Origin: RGIG3178 sp963674495
GTDB taxonomy: Bacteria > Bacillota > Clostridia > Christensenellales > QAND01
DNA: 64,000 nucleotides
Assembly: GCA_963674495.2 (NCBI GenBank)
Contig: CAXXLG010000001.1
Coordinates: forward strand, 62,001-126,000
Reading direction: 5' to 3'
How positions within the stretch are numbered: position 1 is the first letter of the stretch; every line of letters starts with the position of its first letter. Position numbers and translations under genes: made by a program. Shown piece after piece: positions 53,266 through 62,055 of this stretch. The notes below the pieces were generated by a model. The model saw nothing but the letters and a program-made list of their open reading frames with translations. It did not search any database and had not been told where the DNA came from.

Positions 53266-53873
53266 GGCTCCATCCTCCTGACCAAATCGATGGCCTCGTT
53301 AATTTTCCTTGCATCCTTAACGCCTTCGGTTTCCACGCCGCTGCTCATGTCCAGACAGTACGCGCCAAGACTGGCCGCCTGCAAAATGTTATGGGTGTCT
53401 AGCCCGCCCGCTAAAAAATACGGTTTGTCGAGCTTTGGAATCAGCGACCAGTCAAACGATTCGCCGGTGCCGCCCGCGGTCTTTTTGTTGTAGGTATCCA
53501 GCAACAGATAATCGCAGGGAAGTACCTGCGCCTTTTTTATCTGATCCGTGCTTTGAACCCGTACCGCTTTGATGACGGGCACGGATACCCGCTTTTTCAA
53601 CTCATCCATATACGCCCCATCCTCATCGCCGTGCAACTGCACCGCATCGAGGATTCCTTGCTCGTACAAAGTGTGGATTTTGTTCACCGGCGCGTTTACA
53701 AACACACCAACGGACTGTATTCCCGGGTTTAGACGCTGCTTGAAGAGGCAGGCCAATTCACGCGAAATGCGCCGGCGGCTTTTTGCAAATATAAAACCCA
53801 CATAGTCCGGTGTCGCTGCGTTGACTGCATCGACATCCGACAGACGCATCAATCCGCAGATCTTAATCTTCAT
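53262..53873 (-). CDS. trpF: Phosphoribosylanthranilate isomerase
   Basis: The 203-aa TIM-barrel protein has the catalytic Cys in IKICGLMR and the Asp in LLLDTYNKKTAGGTG. It is separate from TrpC, unlike the fused form in enterobacteria. It overlaps trpC and trpB by 4 bp each. Confidence 0.94.
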   Translation of the reverse strand: MKIKICGLMRLSDVDAVNAATPDYVGFIFAKSRRRISRELACLFKQRLNPGIQSVGVFVNAPVNKIHTLYEQGILDAVQLHGDEDGAYMDELKKRVSVPVIKAVRVQSTDQIKKAQVLPCDYLLLDTYNKKTAGGTGESFDWSLIPKLDKPYFLAGGLDTHNILQAASLGAYCLDMSSGVETEGVKDARKINEAIDLVRRMEP

Positions 53874-54655
53874 GGCGCAACATCACCGCGCAGGATGGCA
53901 AGCGCCTGTTTTTTATCGGGGCTGCGCATCAGCGTTTCGCCGATAAGCGCGCCGTGAAAGTTCTTCTCGCGCAGCTTGACGATGTCCGCCGCCGTTTTCA
54001 CGCCGCTTTCCGCTACGCAGATGCGATCGCTCGGCACCAAATCACGCAGGTTCAAACAGTTGTTCAAATCCACCTGGAATGTTTTCAAATCGCGGTTGTT
54101 GATGCCCACAATGGCCGAATCCGCCATCAGTGCCATTTCGATCTCATCGGGTGTGTGCGTTTCCACCAGCGCAGACAATCCCAGTTGTTTTGCAATGGCC
54201 GCATATTCGACCAGCGTTTCCAAATTCAATATCGCGCAAATGAGCAGTACGGCCTGCGCCCCGATGACCTTGGCCTCATAAATCTGATACGCGTCTACCA
54301 TAAAATCCTTGCGCAGCAGCGGCGTTTGCACCGCGTTGTGGATATCCGTCAAATACGCATTGCTGCCCAAAAAATGCTCGGGCTCGGTTAAAACAGATAT
54401 CGCCGCGGCGCCCGCCTGTTCATATTCCTTTGCGATGTCAAGATAGGGGAAGTCCTCAGCGATCATCCCCTTGGACGGCGAGGCGCGCTTGACCTCGCAG
54501 ATGAAGGAAAAGCCATCTTTGCGCATGGCGGCTTCAAACGGGTAATCCCCTTTGTCCATGGCAAGGGCTTTGCGTTTCATCTCGTCTGGTGAAATATTCT
54601 TTTTCGCGGCCTCCGCGCGTCTTTTGGACGATGCGGCCAGCGTATCGAGTATCAT
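53870..54655 (-). CDS. trpC: Indole-3-glycerol phosphate synthase
   Basis: The 261-aa protein has the catalytic lysine motif CEVKRASPSKG, LRKDFMVDAYQIYEAK, GINNRDLKTFQVDL and AESGVKTAADI. It overlaps trpD by 4 bp. Confidence 0.95.
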   Translation of the reverse strand: MILDTLAASSKRRAEAAKKNISPDEMKRKALAMDKGDYPFEAAMRKDGFSFICEVKRASPSKGMIAEDFPYLDIAKEYEQAGAAAISVLTEPEHFLGSNAYLTDIHNAVQTPLLRKDFMVDAYQIYEAKVIGAQAVLLICAILNLETLVEYAAIAKQLGLSALVETHTPDEIEMALMADSAIVGINNRDLKTFQVDLNNCLNLRDLVPSDRICVAESGVKTAADIVKLREKNFHGALIGETLMRSPDKKQALAILRGDVAP

Positions 54656-55671
54656 GACAAAACCTCCTTGGTTGCCAAAACGAATTGTTCCATCTTCTTT
54701 TGAGCCAGTCCCTCATCGAGCATACGGGCGGCCAAATCCATGCCGCTGCGCAGCGTATCCGCTTTTTGCGTCAAAAACAGACATGCGCCTGCGTTAATCA
54801 GCACAACGTCGCGCTTAGGCCCTTTTTTGCCACTTAAAATATCGCGCGCGATACCGGCGTTTACCTTTGCGTCACCGCCCACAAGATCATCCGGTTTACA
54901 CAATAAAAGTCCATAGTCACGCGGATTGATTGTACAGCTATTTAGTTTGCCATCCTTGACCTCGCACACCTGCGTGGTGGTGGTCAACGTGATCTCGTCC
55001 AACCCGTCGTCGCCGCACACAACCATCGCTCGCTTGACGCCGAGGTTTAGCAGCGTCTGCGCCATAGGCTCAATCAAAGCCTTGTCGTACACGCCAAGAA
55101 GCTGAATGTTGGCGCGGGCGGGGTTTGCGAGCGGCCCTAAGATGTTGAAGATGGTGCGTATGGCAAGTTCACGCCGAACGGGCATCACGTGTTTCATGGC
55201 GAGATGGTATACCGGCGCGAACATGAAGCACAACCCCGTCTTATGCAGTACCTGTGCGCTCTGATCCGCGCTCAGCGCTATCGTAGCGCCCAGTTCTTCC
55301 AACACGTCCGCCGCGCCGCATTTGCTTGACACGCTGCGGTTGCCGTGCTTGGCGACGGGTACGTTTGCCGCCGCGATCACGAATGCTGACACGGTGGAGA
55401 TGTTGAATGTGTGCGCTCCATCGCCGCCCGTGCCCACGATATCGACAATATCGGCTTGATCGTGTTCAAGGCGGGTGCATTTTTCGCGCATGACACTCGC
55501 GCAGGCGGTGATCTCCGCAATGCTCTCTCCCTTCATGCGAAGCGCGGTTAAAAATGCCGCCATCTGTGTGTCCTTCGCCTGTCCGGACATGATCTCGTCC
55601 ATCGCATCGCGGGCTACGTCAAACGGCAAATCTGTGCCTTGGACAAGAATGTGGATTGCTTGTGCTAACAT
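54652..55671 (-). CDS. trpD: Anthranilate phosphoribosyltransferase
   Basis: The 339-aa protein has the PRPP loop VGTGGDGAHTFNISTVSAF, KHGNRSVSSKCGAADVLEEL and LGPLANPARA. It is monofunctional, not fused to TrpG. Its start overlaps the end of trpG by 7 bp. Confidence 0.95.
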   Translation of the reverse strand: MLAQAIHILVQGTDLPFDVARDAMDEIMSGQAKDTQMAAFLTALRMKGESIAEITACASVMREKCTRLEHDQADIVDIVGTGGDGAHTFNISTVSAFVIAAANVPVAKHGNRSVSSKCGAADVLEELGATIALSADQSAQVLHKTGLCFMFAPVYHLAMKHVMPVRRELAIRTIFNILGPLANPARANIQLLGVYDKALIEPMAQTLLNLGVKRAMVVCGDDGLDEITLTTTTQVCEVKDGKLNSCTINPRDYGLLLCKPDDLVGGDAKVNAGIARDILSGKKGPKRDVVLINAGACLFLTQKADTLRSGMDLAARMLDEGLAQKKMEQFVLATKEVLS

Positions 55672-56246
55672 ATGGGCCCCTCCATTTCCAAGAAATTCTG
55701 CATGATGGTCAGTCCGTCCGGCGTCAGCACCGATTCGGGATGGAACTGAAGCCCGTAGGTGGGATGTGTTTTATGCGCCACGCCCATGATCTCGCCGATG
55801 GAATCCTCCGCGATGATTTTAAGGCAATCGGGCAGCGTATCACGCCTTGCGATCAACGAATGGTATCGCGCCGCCTGGATATGGCCGGGAAGGCCCGCAA
55901 ACAGCGGATTTTCCGTTTCAAGGCGGATGCGGCTGGTCTTGCCGTGCATCAGCTGCTTCGCGTGTGCTATGGTTGCGCCGAACGTTTCACAGATGGCCTG
56001 ATGACCCAAACACACGCCGAGGATGGGATACTCCATATAGAGTTCGCGTACTACCGTTTCACATATCCCAGCGTCCGCCGGATAGCCCGGGCCGGGCGAC
56101 AGTATGATGTGAGACGGTTTCATGGCGCGGATGTCGTCCACCGTCAGCGCATCGTTGCGAACAACATTCAAGTCCGGTGTGATCACCCCCGCCAATTGTA
56201 CGAGATTGTAGGTAAAGCTGTCGTAGTTGTCGATAAACAGGATCAT
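55665..56246 (-). CDS. trpG: Anthranilate synthase glutamine amidotransferase
   Basis: The 193-aa protein has the catalytic triad seen as Cys in LGVCLGHQAI and His/Glu in LQFHPES. It supplies ammonia to TrpE. It overlaps trpE by 4 bp. Confidence 0.95.
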   Translation of the reverse strand: MILFIDNYDSFTYNLVQLAGVITPDLNVVRNDALTVDDIRAMKPSHIILSPGPGYPADAGICETVVRELYMEYPILGVCLGHQAICETFGATIAHAKQLMHGKTSRIRLETENPLFAGLPGHIQAARYHSLIARRDTLPDCLKIIAEDSIGEIMGVAHKTHPTYGLQFHPESVLTPDGLTIMQNFLEMEGPIC

Positions 56247-57721
56247 GCTCCGTTCACCTCCGATGCCATCTCAAGAGCGTTGATTACAGCGCGCGCCTTG
56301 TGACCGGACTCCTCATATTCCGTTTGCGGCACGCTGTCCGCCACGATACCGCCGCCCGCCTGCACGAAAACCGTATCGTTCTTTTTTACCGCCATGCGGA
56401 TAGCGATGCAGGTGTCCATATTGCCTGTAAAATCAAGATAGCCCAGTGCGCCGCCGTAGATGCCCCGCGGTACGTTTTCCATCTCCTCTATGATCTCGCA
56501 TGCACGTATCTTGGGCGCGCCGGACAGCGTGCCCGCGGGCAGGATCGACTCGATCGCGTCGCACGCATTGCTATCATCGCGAATATCGCTGTCCACCCGC
56601 GATGCAATGTGCATGATCTTGGAATAGCGGTGAACCATCAGATGATCCGTCACCACAACGGAGGACAGTTTGGAGATCTTGCCCAGATCGTTGCGTCCAA
56701 GATCCACCAGCATGTTGTGCTCGGACAGCTCCTTCTTGTCGCTTAAGAGTTCCTTTTCAAGGGCAATGTCCTCGGCTTCATCTTTGCCCCTGGGCCGCGA
56801 ACCGGCGACGGGGAAGGTGGAAAGCCGCCCGTTTTGAAGCCGTATCAGCGTCTCGGGTGAGGAGCACATGATCTCAACGTCGTCCATGCACATATACACC
56901 ATGTACGGCGATGGATTGGTGGTGCGGAGCACGCGGTAGGGATTCAACAAACTGCCGCTAAATCCGGCTTCAAACCGCCGTGAGATCACAGCCTGGAAGA
57001 TATCGCCGTCCACGATGTACGCCTTTGTCTTCTCCACGTTGTCGCCATACGTCTTTGCGTCGATGTTGCAGGAGAAATCGCTTGTCACGCCGCCTTCAAT
57101 GCGGGGCAGCGGTGTTTGATCGGTGACGATATGCACGATGCGATCGATTTCGGACACCGCTTTGCCGTAACTCTCCATCACATGTTCTGTGTTCATGTTG
57201 ACGATAACGAAGATCTTCTGGCGAAGATGATCAAAGGCGATTACCCGGTCGAACAGCATCAAATCATAATCGTCGAACGTGCCGCGCTTGATGTTGAGGG
57301 TGGGTTCGGCATACGCCATCATGGCGTATGCGAAATAGCCCACGAACCCGCCGGTGAAGGGAGGCATGCCCTCAATTTTAGGCGCACGGTAGCGGGACAG
57401 GACTTCCTCGATAACATCGAGGGGTTTTTGTGTTTGTATGGTTCCGGTTTCCGCCCCCTGTAGGGATACCGTTCCATTTTTGCATTTGAGGCGCAGTATG
57501 GGGTCAAAGCCCAAAAAGGAATAGCGGCCCCACGTTTCGCCACCCTCCACGCTTTCGAGTAAAAAGCATTTTTCGCTGCGCATCAGCAGCCGGCGCAGCA
57601 CCACGATGGGCGTGGCGACATCCGCATAGATCTCGCGGCACAGCGGGATGGTGTTGTACGTTTTGCCCAGTTTTACGATCGTATCACAGTCCGGATAGTA
57701 CATATTTTTCACGCTTTTCAT
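56243..57721 (-). CDS. trpE: Anthranilate synthase component I
   Basis: The 492-aa protein is read from the ATG at 57721, the first in-frame ATG after the leader terminator; a second ATG at 57703 is also possible because the AAAGGGG site is far upstream. The tryptophan-binding LLES motif is present (FLLESVEGG), as are the chorismate-binding PVAGSRPRG, HNMLVDLGRND and LPAGTLSGAPKI. It converts chorismate to anthranilate. First gene after the T-box. Confidence 0.94.
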   Translation of the reverse strand: MKSVKNMYYPDCDTIVKLGKTYNTIPLCREIYADVATPIVVLRRLLMRSEKCFLLESVEGGETWGRYSFLGFDPILRLKCKNGTVSLQGAETGTIQTQKPLDVIEEVLSRYRAPKIEGMPPFTGGFVGYFAYAMMAYAEPTLNIKRGTFDDYDLMLFDRVIAFDHLRQKIFVIVNMNTEHVMESYGKAVSEIDRIVHIVTDQTPLPRIEGGVTSDFSCNIDAKTYGDNVEKTKAYIVDGDIFQAVISRRFEAGFSGSLLNPYRVLRTTNPSPYMVYMCMDDVEIMCSSPETLIRLQNGRLSTFPVAGSRPRGKDEAEDIALEKELLSDKKELSEHNMLVDLGRNDLGKISKLSSVVVTDHLMVHRYSKIMHIASRVDSDIRDDSNACDAIESILPAGTLSGAPKIRACEIIEEMENVPRGIYGGALGYLDFTGNMDTCIAIRMAVKKNDTVFVQAGGGIVADSVPQTEYEESGHKARAVINALEMASEVNGA

Positions 57722-57770
57722 CCGATGGCTGATGAAAACCCCTTTCGTATTTGTAGCGCCGGGGGCAAAA

Positions 57771-58037
57771 CAAAAAGCTCCCGTCCCCATGGGACAGGAG
57801 CCAAAGCTTCTGCGGTGCCACCCAAGTTGATGAAATCAATCATCCGCTCGTTTTGCATACCATCATATGCACCCCACTGATAACGGACGGGGTTCCCGTT
57901 GGCATCTACTCCCACTTGGTTTTGAAGCCACCCTCACAAGTCCATTCAAAGGCATCTGTGCTGCCACCATCCCACCACCGGCGACTCTCTTGATACACCC
58001 GACGCAATTTACTTCTCTTGCTCAACGGTTTATAGTT
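57771..58037 (-). ncRNA. T-box riboswitch controlling the trp operon
   Basis: The minus-strand leader holds the T-box core TGGGTGGCACCGCAG (57810-57824). It is followed by a terminator, GGCTCCTGTCCC / GGGGACGGGAGC and TTTTTG (57771-57803). Stem I bears GTAAATTGCG-like and GGTGGTGGGATGG elements, and a TGG triplet at 57942-57944 within TTTGAATGGACT is the likely tryptophan specifier. Uncharged tRNA-Trp would stabilise the antiterminator and permit transcription of trpE. Confidence 0.92.
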
Positions 58038-58043
58038 GATAAA

Positions 58044-58073
58044 AGTATATGCCAAAGAAGTCCGCTTTGTCAA
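58044..58073 (-). promoter_or_regulatory. Promoter of the trp operon
   Basis: On the minus strand TTGACA and TATACT lie 18 bp apart, just upstream of the T-box. Confidence 0.85.
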
Positions 58074-58115
58074 CAGAGAATTGTGTATGTTCAAAAACTC
58101 ATATGGCCTGTTGCC

Positions 58116-58144
58116 TTGACAAAACCCGTCCGCTGCCGTACATT
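58116..58144 (+). promoter_or_regulatory. Promoter of the panBC operon
   Basis: TTGACA and TACATT lie 17 bp apart, about 92 bp upstream of panB, back to back with the trp promoter. Confidence 0.7.
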
Positions 58145-58236
58145 TTTTTCATACAGTGAAATTCGGCTTTGTGCGTGCTCGGCGTTTTCGGGCAAAGCAC
58201 AAGATTAACGGGCAGGTGCGGAAAGGAACGATTATC

Positions 58237-59097
58237 ATGAAGCAAACGGTTGCGACCTTTTTGAAATCCAAACGGGAAGGCAAGAGACTGGCCATGGTCA
58301 CCGCCTACGATTATTCGATGGCGCAGTTGGTGGACAACGCAGGCGTGGACAGCATATTGGTAGGCGATTCACTGGGCATGGTATGTCTTGGGTATAAGGA
58401 TACGCTGCACGTTACCATGGCGGATATGATCCATCACACCCGCGCTGTATCGCGCGGCACGCAGCAGGCCTTGTTGGTGAGTGACCTGCCCTTTATGTCC
58501 TACCACGTATCGGTGGAACAGGCGGTGATAAACGCGGGCAGGCTGGTGCAGGAGGGATACGCCGAAGCGGTCAAGCTGGAGGGTGGGACGGATGTCGTGC
58601 CGCAGGTCAGGGCCATCGTAAAGGCGCAGATCCCGGTCATGGGACACATTGGACTGACGCCGCAGTCCGTCAACCTATTCGGCGGATTTAAAGTACAAGG
58701 ACGCGAGATCAAACGCGCCAAGCAGCTGATCGAGGACGCGAAACGGCTCGAGGGCGCGGGCGTGTTCTCCATCGTGCTCGAATGCGTGCCCCGGGAACTG
58801 GCGGCCATGATCACCGACGCGTTGAGCGTACCTACCATTGGCATCGGTGCAGGCGATCATTGCGACGGGCAAGTGCTGGTCATTCAGGACATGCTCGATA
58901 TGTACGATAATATGAAGCCCAAATTTGTCAAGACCTATGCCAACGCCGGAGAAGTGATTCAAAACGGCATAAAAGCCTATGTGGAAGAAGTAAAGTCCGG
59001 CGCGTACCCGGACGATGCACATTCGTTTTCCATGGGGTGTGCCGTGATGGACGAACTTAAAGACTGGCAGGGCCTTTGCATGGAGGAAGAGGAATGA
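58237..59097 (+). CDS. panB: Ketopantoate hydroxymethyltransferase
   Basis: The 286-aa protein is read from ATG 58237 after GAAAGGA; the longer frame has no site. It transfers a one-carbon unit to ketoisovalerate in pantothenate synthesis. Signature parts are VTAYDYSMAQLVDNAG, LVGDSLGMV, GHIGLTPQSV, the catalytic Glu in VLECVPRE, and IGIGAGDHCDGQVLV. Its TGA overlaps the ATG of panC. Confidence 0.95.
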   Translation: MKQTVATFLKSKREGKRLAMVTAYDYSMAQLVDNAGVDSILVGDSLGMVCLGYKDTLHVTMADMIHHTRAVSRGTQQALLVSDLPFMSYHVSVEQAVINAGRLVQEGYAEAVKLEGGTDVVPQVRAIVKAQIPVMGHIGLTPQSVNLFGGFKVQGREIKRAKQLIEDAKRLEGAGVFSIVLECVPRELAAMITDALSVPTIGIGAGDHCDGQVLVIQDMLDMYDNMKPKFVKTYANAGEVIQNGIKAYVEEVKSGAYPDDAHSFSMGCAVMDELKDWQGLCMEEEE

Positions 59098-59954
59098 AAC
59101 CCATCGAAACCATAATGGACATGCGCACGATCGTCCATGACTGGAAAAAAAGCGGGATGACAGTGGGCCTTGTGCCCACCATGGGTTTTTTACACGCCGG
59201 CCATCTGAGTTTGATCGAGCGTGCAAAAGAGCAAAACGACCGGGTGGTGGTGAGCATCTTTGTCAACCCCACACAGTTTGGCGAGGGCGAGGATTTCAGC
59301 AAGTATCCGCGCGACCTTGAAGGCGATCTTCAATCCTGCGAAAATGCGGGCGCGCACGCCGTGTTTGCGCCAAGCGTATCCGAAATGTATCCCATGCCCA
59401 GCAGGTCTTACGTGGACATTTTAGAACTGTCGGATCATCTTTGCGGTGCAAAGCGGTCGGGGCATTTTCGAGGCGTGTGTACGGTGGTGACCAAGCTTTT
59501 CAACATCGTTGCGCCCGATAAGGCGTATTTTGGGGAGAAGGATGCCCAGCAATTGGCCATCATTCGTCGCATGGCATATGATCTGAACATTCCGGTTCAA
59601 ATCATCCCATGTCACATCGTACGGGATCAGGATGGCCTTGCGTTGAGTTCGCGCAATGCGTACCTCTCCAGCGACCAGAAGCAGGCGGCGCTGATCCTCA
59701 GTAAAAGCCTTGCCGCGGCCAAAGCGTTGATGATGAACGGTCAAACGGATGCGGGATTTGTGCGCCGGTCGATCCATAACGCAATAGAATGTGAGCCCTT
59801 GGCGCGCATTGACTATGTTGAACTTGTGGATGCCGATACGCTCAAACCACTCGAGCGTATTCAAGGCCCGGTGCTTCTGGCGGTGGCGGTGTATTTTGGC
59901 AATACGCGGCTCATCGACAATTTCACTTTTGATCCCGCCCTACAGCATGCATGA
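59094..59954 (+). CDS. panC: Pantothenate synthetase
   Basis: The 286-aa protein starts at ATG 59094 after GGAAGAGG. It joins pantoate and beta-alanine using ATP. The nucleotide-binding PTMGFLHAGHLSL and the ALSSRNAYLS loop are present, as is FGEKDAQQLAIIRRM. No panD or panE follows in the window. Confidence 0.95.
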   Translation: MKPIETIMDMRTIVHDWKKSGMTVGLVPTMGFLHAGHLSLIERAKEQNDRVVVSIFVNPTQFGEGEDFSKYPRDLEGDLQSCENAGAHAVFAPSVSEMYPMPSRSYVDILELSDHLCGAKRSGHFRGVCTVVTKLFNIVAPDKAYFGEKDAQQLAIIRRMAYDLNIPVQIIPCHIVRDQDGLALSSRNAYLSSDQKQAALILSKSLAAAKALMMNGQTDAGFVRRSIHNAIECEPLARIDYVELVDADTLKPLERIQGPVLLAVAVYFGNTRLIDNFTFDPALQHA

Positions 59955-60014
59955 ATGTCCAATCGCAACGGACGCCAATATAACCTCGAATTGTCAAAGA
60001 GGGGAGGTACCGAT

Positions 60015-60329
60015 ATGATCTACTTTTTTCCCGCAACGCTTCTGAGTCTGATGGGATATTTGATCAAATACAAGAAAGCGACGTGGTTGATCTCGGGATA
60101 CAATACCGCGTCCAAAGAAAAAAAACAGCGGTACGACACCGAAGCATTGTGCAAATACACGGGCAATTTCATTTTTATCCTGTCCGGGATATTCTATGGA
60201 ATGGCCGCGTTGTCGGTCTTTTTGGGCGCTTATGCCAATGTCATTGCCTGGTCGGGTTTTGGGGTGTTGGCGGTAACGGTGTTGATCTGTATCTGGTATC
60301 TCAACACGGGGAAGTGCCTAAAAAAATGA
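60015..60329 (+). CDS. DUF3784-like membrane protein (104 aa)
   Basis: The protein is read from ATG 60015 with GGGGAGG upstream. A short helix opens it, followed by IKYKKATWLISGYNTASKEK, the signature of DUF3784, and two transmembrane helices near residues 50-70 and 78-98. The function is unknown. Confidence 0.65.
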   Translation: MIYFFPATLLSLMGYLIKYKKATWLISGYNTASKEKKQRYDTEALCKYTGNFIFILSGIFYGMAALSVFLGAYANVIAWSGFGVLAVTVLICIWYLNTGKCLKK

Positions 60330-60368
60330 TTGATTTGAATAACGTCGAAGCGTTTTGGGAGGCGCCAA

Positions 60369-60926
60369 ATGCATAAGAAAACCTATACCAGGGCATTTGT
60401 GGGCCTCTTTGTTTTGTGCATCGCCCTGATTGCGCTGGATCTGATTGTCAAACATTTTGTCGATGTATACCTCTCGCCGGTGGGTACATCCGTGCCTTTC
60501 ATCGGGGGCATACTCAACCTGACAAACGTCCACAATACGGGTGCGGCGTTCGGTATGTTTCAAAATGCGGGATGGATGCTCGCCGCCGCCAGGATTATAA
60601 CAAGCGGCGCGTTGCTGTTTTTGATGATACGCTTTCATAGGCGCCTTTATCCATTTTTGAGCGTGGTTCTGACCGTTATTCTAGCCGGTGCGGCGGGCAA
60701 CCTGATCGATCAGGTTGCATGGGGTTACGTACGCGACATGTTTGAGTTTGCATTTGTCAACTTTGCGGTTTTCAACATGGCGGACACGTATGTTACGGTA
60801 GGCTCGGCGTTGCTGTTCGCCCATGTGCTGTTCACCAAAAAGGGTCGGGCGCTTTTGGATCTTGTGCTCGAAACAAAATCGCAAAAAACGATAAAAAGCG
60901 GGCAGATGGAGAACAATAACGGTTGA
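60369..60926 (+). CDS. lspA: Lipoprotein signal peptidase (signal peptidase II)
   Basis: The 185-aa protein starts at ATG 60369. It has four transmembrane helices and all family motifs: VHNTGAAFGMF, AGNLIDQVAWGYVRDMFEF and FAVFNMADTYVTVG, with the two catalytic Asp in VRDM and NMAD. It removes signal peptides from lipoproteins such as the one encoded at 42843-43697. The usual rluD neighbour is absent. Confidence 0.93.
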   Translation: MHKKTYTRAFVGLFVLCIALIALDLIVKHFVDVYLSPVGTSVPFIGGILNLTNVHNTGAAFGMFQNAGWMLAAARIITSGALLFLMIRFHRRLYPFLSVVLTVILAGAAGNLIDQVAWGYVRDMFEFAFVNFAVFNMADTYVTVGSALLFAHVLFTKKGRALLDLVLETKSQKTIKSGQMENNNG

Positions 60927-60937
60927 AATGGCAAATG

Positions 60938-60966
60938 TTGCAAAAGGACGGGCATTGGAGTATGAT
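60938..60966 (+). promoter_or_regulatory. Promoter of the nad operon
   Basis: TTGCAA and TATGAT lie 17 bp apart. About 165 bases of leader precede nadA; I see no clear repressor site in it. Confidence 0.6.
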
Positions 60967-61130
60967 AAACTCTAACCCAAAGGGACGGTCAAAAAGGCAA
61001 CAAATGCACGCACAGCTGCGCTGCCGTATCAAAGTAAAACCATAGAAAATGTCGCAAACGCGCGACAAAAAACAGCCATCATACATCCGGCTAAACGCAT
61101 GCCTTGTGCGCAACATAAAAGGAGTACACC

Positions 61131-62033
61131 ATGTCGGACATTATCGATACCATACGGGCTTTGAAAGAGGAACAAAATGCCGTGATTCTCGCGCATCTGT
61201 ATCAGGTGCCCGAGATACAGGACATCGCGGATTTCGTAGGCGACTCGCTGGAACTAAGCCGCAAGGCGCGCGATGCAAAAGCGGATGTCATTGTGTTTTG
61301 CGGCGTATGGTTCATGGCGGAGACTGCCAAAATATTAAGCCCCAACCGTACGGTGCTTTTGCCCGAGCGTGCGGCGGGATGTCCCATGGCGGACATGGTC
61401 ACCGCAAACGACGTGTTGGCTCTCAAGGAACGCCATCCGGGTGCGGCGGTGGTGTGCTATGTTAACTCGAGCGCACAGGTCAAGGCACACAGCGATATCT
61501 GCTGTACGTCAAGTAATGCGGTGCACGTGGTCAAATCGCTGCCCGAAGACGAAATCATCTTTGTACCCGATCAGAACCTGGGCCGCTATGTGGCGCGGTT
61601 TTTCCCAAACAAGAGGTTCTATTTCCATCCGGGCTATTGCCCTACACACAACAACATCACGGCACAGGATGTACAAAGGGCGCGCGAGCAATGGCCCAAC
61701 GCGCCGGTGCTGGTACATCCGGAATGCCTGCCCGAAGTAATCGACGCGGCGGACTTTGTGGGCAGTACGGCCCAGATCATCGAACGTGCCATTCACGGCG
61801 ACGAAGACACGTTGATCATCGGTACAGAAAGTGGTGTGCTACACCGGCTCGGACAGTGGGGCCCGGGCAAACAATATGTTTCGCTCAAAAGCAGGATCAT
61901 ATGCCCCAATATGAAAAAGACGTCGCTTTTAAGCGTTCAATCATCGCTTGAAACGATGCAGTATGAAATGATACTTAGCGAAGAAGTCATCCGAAAGGCA
62001 GCGGGTTGCCTGGAACGGATGTTGGCTGTATAA
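61131..62033 (+). CDS. nadA: Quinolinate synthase
   Basis: The 300-aa protein starts at ATG 61131 after AAAAGGAG. It condenses iminoaspartate with dihydroxyacetone phosphate. The three Fe-S cysteines are visible in AAGCPMAD, HPECLPEV and ICPNMKKT. The HLYQVPEIQDIADFVGDSLE segment and the HPGYCPTHNN segment are typical. Confidence 0.95.
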   Translation: MSDIIDTIRALKEEQNAVILAHLYQVPEIQDIADFVGDSLELSRKARDAKADVIVFCGVWFMAETAKILSPNRTVLLPERAAGCPMADMVTANDVLALKERHPGAAVVCYVNSSAQVKAHSDICCTSSNAVHVVKSLPEDEIIFVPDQNLGRYVARFFPNKRFYFHPGYCPTHNNITAQDVQRAREQWPNAPVLVHPECLPEVIDAADFVGSTAQIIERAIHGDEDTLIIGTESGVLHRLGQWGPGKQYVSLKSRIICPNMKKTSLLSVQSSLETMQYEMILSEEVIRKAAGCLERMLAV

Positions 62034-62055
62034 CGGTTTTACAGGAGGCGGTATT